Source: Corythucha ciliata (taxonomy: Eukaryota > Arthropoda > Insecta > Hemiptera > Tingidae). From it: 64,000 bases of DNA. The notes below the pieces were generated by a model. That model was given only the letters and a program-made list of their open reading frames with translations, did no database searches and was not told the origin of the DNA. Position 1 is the stretch's first letter. Each line of letters starts with the position of its first letter. Both the position numbers and the translations under genes were made by a program. Positions 57,136-64,000 of the stretch are shown piece after piece. The stretch is from contig CM075938.1 of NCBI GenBank assembly GCA_038030265.1, positions 44,757,189 to 44,821,188 on the forward strand, written 5' to 3'.

Positions 57136-57998
57136 TCGCAGCTAAAATTGCGGCGTATTACCGTGAAGGTATATAGACGCGGCAGCCAAAACCGTGCCGC
57201 GTGGTTGTATATACCGTGTATGTGTGTGAAATGACGAGCGGAAAATAAAATAAGACCCACTCATAGTAAAATTCCGCGTCCTATAGGTTGAAAACTACTA
57301 GCATACGACATGATCCTCCCCCCCAATAAACTGTAAAACGGTCATTTTGCTGCTTGAAAAATTATAGTAAAAAGATCCGTCCAAAGCACCATCAAACTAC
57401 TCCCATCGTCTCTTTATTTCCATGCTTTTTGTACGCCGTAAAATAATCCTCCCTCATATTTAAAAATTAAATGAAAGTTATATCCCACGAAACTCTCAAA
57501 ACTATGGAAAATTTGACACAAAAAATCCCACGCCTGAGAGGAGAAAGTTCAATTACTTTTAGGGAGTACGTGTCTCACAGAAATCGCTTCTATTGTTGAA
57601 CTACATAGAGTAGAATCCCTTAATTTTTGAAAACATATTCCCCTCACTCATCTCCTTATCTTAAGTTACTTGGAAGAAACTTAGACATAATTTGAAATCG
57701 TGAAAGGTTTCTGATGTTGATTCCTTTGGCCGATCTCTGTTTCAACTCATCCTGCCGAGTATAACGTAGAGTTGGGGGTGTTTACAGGGTGCATGCCGTG
57801 CACGGATTCCTTGTTGACCTTTCTACGAAGCTCTCTTGGTTATTACACAATTCTATTCAATTCTATTGGCGATTGTAGCTATCACTAGCGGCGCTAGTGT
57901 CGTGTGATAATGAAACCGGTACTCCCTACATATGTTAAATGATAACAAGTTTGTTGTTTTTTAAAGTGTTTTTTCGTGGTCAACGTCCGTAACATAAT
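57136..57998. other. Interval without a supported gene
   Basis: Contains a small palindrome around ACGCGGCAGCC / GTGCCGCGTGG near 57178. No coding signal. Confidence 0.45.
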
Positions 57999-58257
57999 GG
58001 GAAAAAAGTAGTCAGTTGGCCTAAAGTGAAGAGAACAGAAGAACATGGTTTCTGATACATTTACAATCAAACGTCAAGCAAGCTCCCAAGCCTTTCGGCG
58101 GTCGACTTTCTCCCAACACTGGGCTAATTGATAGCCTACACCGTTGAACCCTCAATTTTAGGGAAACAATGAAATATGACAATATTGTGCCTCGGTTACG
58201 ACGGGAAGAGCAACCAAAGACACAGCAGTTTTCTCTGGATTCACCCTTGAGAGACAT
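57999..58257 (-). pseudogene. THAP-type zinc finger, frameshifted
   Basis: The minus strand from the ATG at 58257 reads MSLKGESRENCCVFGCSSRR, giving the first Cys pair of a THAP finger. In another frame FHCFPK follows at the expected place of the THAP FxxFP box. In yet another, CSLHFRPTDYFFP supplies the C-x2-H-F end. All pieces occur in order within about 260 bp, the usual THAP domain span. The reading frame changes at least twice and stops occur between the pieces, so it is dead, or the sequence has errors. It could derive from a host THAP gene or a P-type transposase. No following exons were found. Confidence 0.6.
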
Positions 58258-58693
58258 CCCACGAGCGCCTTATCATTTCTTTATTGGTACTCGCCAGCTC
58301 TCCGTTTCGTTTTAGTGCTCAGAGAACGGCACGGGTTCAGCAAAATGGTAGAAAACGTTTTTGAATCGGTGTTTTCGAGTTTTCTTGCTCCAACAAATAG
58401 CCGACAGTGAAAATTTCTGTACGGGTGTACTGCTCACCCGCACAACCGTCTTGTTTTCTTGATTCGGTGATGCCAAAGGTACAATATCGAGGCATCCTCG
58501 TCACTGTCGGATTATTTAGCCGTAGATCACAGTAAAAAGTGTCACTGACCAACATTTTTGATACATGTACTTCCTCATTGTAGAAAACCTTTGTTGTAGT
58601 TTGTTGTCAAACGACAACAACAAATCACGTGGAGTACCGGACTCAATGTTTTTCTGAAACGCCACCAGATATCGTATCCCTTAGCTACAATCG

Positions 58694-58838
58694 CCATGCT
58701 AAGTCGTTCCTCGAAATTTCCTCTACTCCAAACTCCAACCTTCCTCGCAAACTGTAGAATCACATGTTATTTTATAATTTTTCTCGTTTGGGAGGGAGCT
58801 TTGAGGTTGAGGAAAATTCGAGGAACGACTTGGCAGGC
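58694..58838. mobile_element. Hairpin element
   Basis: Arms GCTAAGTCGTTCCTCGAAAT and, from the other side, CCAAGTCGTTCCTCGAATTT. It is about 145 bp and abuts the next MITE. Confidence 0.65.
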
Positions 58839-58847
58839 ATACGGGCC

Positions 58848-58991
58848 TTAAGGCTCGTTCACAAGCTCTATGTATGCGTTGTGTGGAGTCTATGCAACCA
58901 AACAAATTTATTCCATCGAAAAATGAAGCATTTTGATAGGTTGCGTAGACACCACACAACACAAACATAGAGCTTATGAACGGGCCTTTAA
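58848..58991. mobile_element. MITE of the TTAARG...YYACA set
   Basis: Left TTAAGGCTCGTTCACAAGCT, right (reverse complement) TTAAAGGCCCGTTCATAAGC. The inner CTCTATGTATGCGTTGTGTG pairs with CACACAACACAAACATAGAG. Confidence 0.85.
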
Positions 58992-59076
58992 TCATATGAC
59001 ATTTTGAAGCCCATTACTATTTTCAAGGTGCTAGAATTTACGCAAGGGCAATAAAAGGACAAGAACATCACGTAGA

Positions 59077-59628
59077 ATGGCAAACAAGCACTTGTGTCAA
59101 CTACAGGGAAGAGAAAAAGAGCAGTTTTTAAACGAACTTCGGGACGTTGTTCGTCGACTTCAGGCCGTCGAACCTCGTCGAGAAAGCCGCTACAATTCCG
59201 GCGAGATCCCAGAATTTCTCAAACATCGCATTCCTCGGTTCAAACCAAATCCCGACCTAGTGCCACTGATCACAAACGTACCCATAATTCAGGTCAAACC
59301 GACGACAGATCGGAAGTTGATAGGTTCATCAGATGATCCGAAGAGTGTTTACATAATGATGGACACACCCAAGAACCCATTCAACTCCGAGGGGCCGAAC
59401 GACGGCCTTTGTCAACAGTATTGCGATTCATTGAAAAGGAATAAGGTGTCGAAGGGAAGGGCGCCGCAGGAGAAACCGACTGTTTTTCAACGGCCGGCAG
59501 GAGGCGGAGGTGCCGTACTCGGCCCAGGAGGTTCGGCTTGTGAATGCGAGCAAGGCCCGGTTGGTGGGGTGATGATTTGTAAACCAAAGGCTGGCAATCA
59601 ACACTATCTTTGCAATACACATTCATAA
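59077..59628 (+). CDS. Uncharacterised Cys-containing protein, 183 aa, intronless
   Basis: The longest credible gene on this strand. The ATG context is AGAATGG. The N-terminal third is a predicted helix (about residues 11-31, GREKEQFLNELRDVVRRL). The middle has IPRFKPNPDLVPLITNVPI (residues 52-70). The C-terminal part is Gly/Pro/Cys-rich with CQQYC and CECEQ. There is no clear signal peptide or membrane segment. The same N-terminal helix and the ITNVPI block occur in the convergent gene at 59644-60348, so the two are paralogs. Composition is distinctly more GC-rich than the flanks. I do not recognise the family. Intronless structure could mean retroposition or a native single-exon gene. Confidence 0.75.
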   Translation: MANKHLCQLQGREKEQFLNELRDVVRRLQAVEPRRESRYNSGEIPEFLKHRIPRFKPNPDLVPLITNVPIIQVKPTTDRKLIGSSDDPKSVYIMMDTPKNPFNSEGPNDGLCQQYCDSLKRNKVSKGRAPQEKPTVFQRPAGGGGAVLGPGGSACECEQGPVGGVMICKPKAGNQHYLCNTHS

Positions 59629-59639
59629 ATTGGAAATGT

Positions 59640-59645
59640 TTTATT
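59640..59645 (-). terminator. AATAAA polyadenylation signal overlapping a stop codon
   Basis: The minus strand reads AATAAA directly across the TAA stop (59646-59644) of the 234-aa gene. Cleavage 10-30 nt downstream would fall in the coding end of the convergent gene. Confidence 0.55.
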
Positions 59646-60348
59646 ATTTGTGTTGTGAACAAGGGTAGCACTCGAAATTTTCAGGCATGTCACGCTTTGT
59701 GTGAGTTTGAGGTGCGTTTGGCACAGGCGGGCGTGTGCCACAGTCTGGTGAACAACAGCAATACTGTAATTTCGGTTGTGGAGTCTGAGCGACTGCCTCT
59801 GCGACCATTTCGTTCAAATCTCTTTGAGGTTCTGGAGATGAGTAAGCCATAGCAGGAGGGCACGTGGGATAAGGCTCCGCCAAGCATTGTGGATTGTTTT
59901 TACATTCACTCCTTGGACATTGATCCTGAAGACCGTTCCTCTTCAAACAACCACATCCCGAAATAACGTATCCACCGAGAAGCTGCATAGACTTGGCTTG
60001 ATTCCTCGCGTGAGCCGGCATCTGAGGACCAGACACTTGTATGTAGTCCAAATCGCGGCAAATTTCATGCCTGTGTTGGTCGATGCGCGAGGTTTTCCGA
60101 ATTTCACGAATGGGAACATTTGTAATTTGCGGCACGAAGAAGGGCTTGTCGAATTTAGGATTCAGACGATTCACATAACCCGGATATTCAATGAGTGGTT
60201 TAGCCGTCGGGTCCTGCCCAGCAGTGCCGCCTGGGTCGCGCTCGCACGGCGTGTCATCCATTTTCTCGAGGATGCATTTAATTTGATTCAAATAATTTTG
60301 CCGGCGCTCGCCCGCCGCGTGACAGATAGTTTCGTTGTGTCCTGACAT
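59644..60348 (-). CDS. Uncharacterised Cys-rich protein, 234 aa, intronless, paralog of 59077-59628
   Basis: Starts MSGHNETICHAAGERR, then a helix (about residues 13-30) and a linker. A block PKFDKPFFVPQITNVPI (residues 64-80) aligns with the neighbouring gene. Its C-terminal half carries most of about 16 cysteines (GCGC, CPRSEC, YCCCSPDC, CYPC), suggesting metal binding or disulphides. There is no signal peptide by eye. The stop TAA overlaps an AATAAA on the minus strand (59645-59640), so the polyadenylation signal sits inside the stop codon. Transcripts would then end inside the 3' end of the convergent gene. Function is unknown. Confidence 0.75.
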   Translation of the reverse strand: MSGHNETICHAAGERRQNYLNQIKCILEKMDDTPCERDPGGTAGQDPTAKPLIEYPGYVNRLNPKFDKPFFVPQITNVPIREIRKTSRIDQHRHEICRDLDYIQVSGPQMPAHARNQAKSMQLLGGYVISGCGCLKRNGLQDQCPRSECKNNPQCLAEPYPTCPPAMAYSSPEPQRDLNEMVAEAVAQTPQPKLQYCCCSPDCGTRPPVPNAPQTHTKRDMPENFECYPCSQHK

Positions 60349-62465
60349 TTTGATGTGTTTTCGTGTTTTGTGTAGTGTTGAAACTGGATGCTAAAACCGT
60401 GAATTTAATTTGGTATTAAAAAATACCCGTCACATGATTATTTGTCAGAATCTGCACATTATTTAGCCCGCTTCCCAGTATAACTGAATCAATGAAGCTC
60501 TTTTTAGCCAAGCACACTTGGCAGCATAGGCAAGAACATCTTGCCAGCATTATAACATTGTGCAAAAAACGCGCACAGACATTTATCGCTCTTTATCTTG
60601 GGAAAATGATCAAACTCGTGGAAAAGTATTTACGAAGAGTTAATTGTCCGCAAGGAAGTGTACGTCTGCCTGCATGCGAGTGATAACCGACTGGGGAGGG
60701 CCGTCGCTCTTTCTGAAAAATTAATGAAAAACGTGAATCATTGCGAAAGGGAGGAAATGTGGTCAAGCTTGCAAAAAGGTGGTCGTTTTGTGGGAGCACG
60801 AGGGTTACAACAAAATAGTCGGGAGTCGGGGCCAAGTCTTTAGAAGAGAGGAAAAAAAACTTGAGTCACGGTCTTTTTTTTCTGGAATCAATCCAGCCGA
60901 TATTTACAGCTATTTTTAAAGCGTCTTGGAAGCTATTTTGATTGCTTCGGGAATAAATAACATTCTTTTAGAAAAAGGGAAAGATGATGGGCAGATGAGA
61001 CGTAGAGACGAGATAAAATGTAGGCCAAGCGTATACAGTGATGTGGAATCCCATTCAGAAAATCGGTTATTTATTATTTATTTGTTCCTTGTCGCATACT
61101 TATACACAACACAAACATTGAACCCAAGGACAGCTCCCAGCCCACCTTCCGACCAGAGCAGATCATACCAGTGAGATGCTTAATGGAACGTGTTTGACAA
61201 GAGATCCAGGAAATTGATGGGCAGCATCTTCTGCCCAGCCCCTTCATCAATGTCCACAATTAATAAGCATAAATTATTTTTAAAATAAAATAACTGTTCT
61301 AGCAGTTCAACTTTAAAGAATTAACTGTCGGTTTAGGCTACTAAGCACTGAGCAGGTCACGTAAGAAAAATGATTGGTGCTCAGACCTCACCACCACCCC
61401 TCCCCATAATTATCATTTGGCCCTGATGGAAACGATATGATTGTTACGTGACTTGGGTGTTCGGAAGTGGGGGAATGAAGTTGTCAAACTTTATAACCAC
61501 TCGTTTACTCGTTTTCGGGTGATTTCTCTACTTGATTTGTACCATTTCCTTTTAAGAAACATGAATGAATTTCTAGAGCAAGGCACCTGTAGTCTAACGT
61601 GAATTTGGGAGGGGGGGTCGTCGTGAAGAGAAGGTTGTCCCGTTCGGTTCACCAACTTTTTTTTTGTTATTGACAAAAAAGTAAAATGTAAAAATCAAGC
61701 GTTTTTTTTTATTCATTTTCTTGTGTCCCCGCCACATCTGACATCCCACAAATAAGTGTATAATAACAGAAACCTTAACGTTCTTGCTTTGAAAAATGAT
61801 TGCGGATAGCGTTCAGTGTGACGCATGACGGATTCTTTACGAATTGTACCTTGCCTTAGTATCCGACATTGTGTTCAGCTTATAGGGTAGGCTCAAAAAT
61901 GTCATGTGACAATTGCCCTCCTGTCCCTATCATCATTTCATCTCACGACCATTTTTTAAAAGTTGTTAAATAAATTATGTTAGCGTATCAAAATCGGGGT
62001 TGACCGTTGAAGAGAATTGATGGTACAATTTTTATAAAGATCTATGTTGGCTGGGGAGGGGGTGAAATGATATTTTCGTTGTATTTGCTGGGCGGGTTTT
62101 CAACCTGTGGCACGCGCAGGCACCACTTATTGATAGACGCTGTGACTCTTCAGGACGCGGATACGACCCATATAATAATTGCAGTGCTAATAATAAGTAA
62201 TTTCTAAATTTCACGATTTTAAATGTTTATAGTGTTTCCCATTTTACAACAAAATATACTGCACCGGCACCGGGGCAGTTCATTTCCACCATCTTCTCCA
62301 TTATTATAATGATTTAATTCTGGGGGGACGGGTGGAAATGAATTACATTACCCCGGCATAGATTTTTGTGCGAAATTAAAAAACAATATCAGAAGTCTCA
62401 TGGAGGGGAGGGGTGGGGGCCGACTTATGAAAGAAGCGCTCCAGCACGATGGGCCAATCAGCTCA
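60349..62465. other. Interval without a supported gene
   Basis: Short frames only. A GC-richer patch at about 61130-61260 is open on both strands without recognisable motifs. The phrase ACCAACTTTTTTTTTGTTAT near 61650 repeats text near 52318. Confidence 0.45.
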
Positions 62466-62703
62466 ACGCCAGTATAGCGGCGGAAGTCAGACGACAGTCA
62501 ATATTTTAACACTCGGAGGGGTGGAGGTGTTGTGGATGAGGGGGTGCCTCATCCACAAACATCGTGTTTCGAGACCATCGTCCCAAAAATCCAAATTCAT
62601 CACTAAAATAGTGTCAACGTCTTCTTGAAATTCTAGTTTCTATGGGCTAATTTTGATAATTGTTGTGGCGTCGCCGAAGGACGTAGTTTCATTAGATAAG
62701 TAA
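62466..62703 (-). mobile_element. Interspersed element with a protein-like frame, copy 2
   Basis: Starts GCGGCGGAAGTCAGACGACA and ends TTTCATTAGATAAGTAA, matching 42940-43200. On the minus strand the equivalent frame now has at least one stop, with LEFQEDVDT aligned to the copy 1 stretch. As at 42940, it adjoins a plus-type family 1 array. Confidence 0.5.
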
Positions 62704-62734
62704 CGCCTAGAAGAGAATTATCGTTTTAAATCAA

Positions 62735-63300
62735 TTTTAGCCGCCGATTATAATTTGTCTCAATTTTATTTGCAAATGGACGCTTTTTCTTTTTAATTCT
62801 AGTATCAAATTAGCCCATTTTCTCGATTCTATCCGCGAATTAGCATAATCAACTACCCTAACTTTACCCAAGAATTCGTTCTCAATTTTAACTTGAAGTT
62901 GCCCCAAGAATCCACGAATATGGCGTTCTCTCTCTCTCTCTCTCTCTCTACTCCACTGGCCAATTAGCGCTTTTTCTCAACTTTTATAGCCGCAAATCGT
63001 AGCGCTTCATCTCAATTTTAACTGGGAATTTGCGTTTGTCTCAATTTTAGCCATGGGGGAGCGCTTTTTCTCAATTTCGTCCGCGAATCAGCGCTCTTAT
63101 TGAAATTTTATCCGTATATGAACGCTTTTTTTCAAATTTCAGTCACAAATTAGCGCTTTTTCTCCATTTTAACAGCAAATTGTAGGGCTTTCTTTTTCAA
63201 TCTTAGCCGCGAATTAGCGCCTTTAGCCACGAAAGAACGCCTTTTCTCAATTTCAGACTCGAATTAGCGAATTTTCTCAGTTTTAGAAGCCCCTTAGTGA
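62735..63300 (+). repeat. Family 1 array
   Basis: Plus-type units, among the cleanest in the window (CTTAGCCGCGAATTAGCGCC). A (TC)n tract of about 12 repeats is at 62928-62950. Confidence 0.85.
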
Positions 63301-63413
63301 ATTTCACTTCTATGATCCAGTAGGAAGAGGACTGCACGAGTGCACGGTGCTCGTGAAAAAAATCGAGTCCACCCTGACTTCACATTCTTGATACTTTAAT
63401 AACGCCATAATTA

Positions 63414-64000
63414 CCTCAAAATCTTCGCGTCGGGAAAATACCCAATTTCAAGGCAAAACTTCATCTAGTTCCCCAAGCAACACCGATGTTTAAACTACCT
63501 CGTCCTGGCGATGAAATCGACAGGTTAGAAAAAGACGGAATCATCACTAAGATTGGCTTCAGTGAGTGGGGAACACCCGTAGTACCCATCGTAAAACTTA
63601 ACGGTGACATAAGGTTGTGTGCGGACTACAAATCGACTGTAAACAAAATCCTAAAATCCGACAACTACCCTATTCCTCGCACTGAAGATATTTTCGCTAC
63701 TATGGCTGATGGAAACATTTTCTCAACGAAGAAAGCTCAATAACACAAGCGACCAGCACACTAAAAGGGGTCTACAAGGTGAATCGGATGATGTGAAGGT
63801 GGCATCCGCAATTTGGCAACGTTTCGTTTCCCAACTTCATCAATAACGACATCAAAACCCATGCGGCCACATTTGAGGAACATCTAGCCAGACTAAGAGA
63901 AGTCCTCAAACGCTTAAATTAACAAAATTTACGTTTAAATAGAAAGAAATGATCATTTTTTGAGAGCTCTTTAAAATATCTCGGATTTATTATTTCAAAC
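63414..64000 (+). pseudogene. Ty3/gypsy reverse transcriptase fragment, broken
   Basis: An open stretch to a stop at 63741 carries the reverse-transcriptase start pattern: EIDRLEKDGIITK, SEWGTPVVPIVK, CADYK and YPIPRTEDIFATMADG. Breaks: about eight codons are missing after PRPG. A deletion with a stop follows NIFS, where the first catalytic Asp motif would be. Then a TGA follows VNRMM, the frame shifts around IWQRF, and the segment with the paired catalytic Asp is absent. The text resumes at TFEEHLARLREVLKRLN, and a TGA stands in the KYLGFII segment at the edge. It runs off the window. No LTR, protease or integrase is visible. It is a dead retrotransposon copy. Confidence 0.9.

Noticed and set aside
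59887..60345. 152-codon plus ORF
   Set aside because: It is the antisense shadow of the better supported 234-aa minus gene.
1..64000. CRISPR-like regularly spaced repeats
   Set aside because: The short-period arrays have diverged units, no constant spacer length and no cas genes. The splice sites, SINEs and MITEs show eukaryotic DNA.
63414..64000. Active retrotransposon
   Set aside because: Deletions, stops and frameshifts remove the catalytic segments, and no LTR is visible within the window.

Overview
This is eukaryotic nuclear DNA, AT-rich, gene-poor and saturated with repeats. Splice-site-like exons, tRNA-derived SINEs with poly(A) tails, many hairpin MITEs, a decayed Ty3/gypsy pol and THAP/DUF4806-type relics fit an arthropod, plausibly a hemipteran insect. 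The species is an inference from flavour; no marker gene fixes it.

Most of the window is old, diverged short-period repeat DNA. Family 1 (about 29-31 bp, halves TTCTCAATTTTAGC and CGCGAATTAGCG) occurs on either strand at 1-1640, 4865-6260, 9080-9985, 10440-11760, 23935-25985 (with gaps), 33535-33885, 37550-38640 (with gaps), 41915-42925, 43565-44465, 49905-50170, 55930-57135 and 62735-63300. Other families have units of about 42 bp (6600-7080, 26000-27147, 41540-41870, 44530-45085, 50460-51190), about 33 bp (10090-10260, 19840-20090, 20915-21260) and 20 bp (27740-28900, 29330-29700), plus a 'GCAATTTCGC' type at 53610-54740.

At 11594-17475 a block of roughly 2 kb is tandemly duplicated. The left copy carries two later transposon insertions (12944-13127 and 13217-14375), and the right copy keeps both empty sites. 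MITEs fall into sets that share only their outermost bases: a TTAARG...YYACA set and a GGGCC-TATTC set.

Coding content is small. Two intronless, paralogous, convergent genes lie at 59077-59628 (+) and 59644-60348 (-), with 15 bp between their stop codons. A multi-exon minus-strand relic at 35021-36847 resembles DUF4806 proteins; its last coding exon is split by two MITEs, one with a clear 5-bp target duplication, and it also carries a frameshift. A frameshifted THAP zinc finger lies at 57999-58257 (-). A broken Ty3/gypsy reverse transcriptase starts near 63414 and runs off the right edge. Four plus-strand ATG exons (2602, 30495, 31670, 40666) end in phase 0 at GT donors, and a CAG|GTAAGC ratchet-like site lies at 31789-31796. 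Together these could be alternative first exons of one large gene whose body lies outside the window, but this is unproven.

Three hammerhead-like cores (CTGANGA - stem - GAAA) of the kind carried by Penelope-like elements occur at 23818, 34928 (minus) and 37433.
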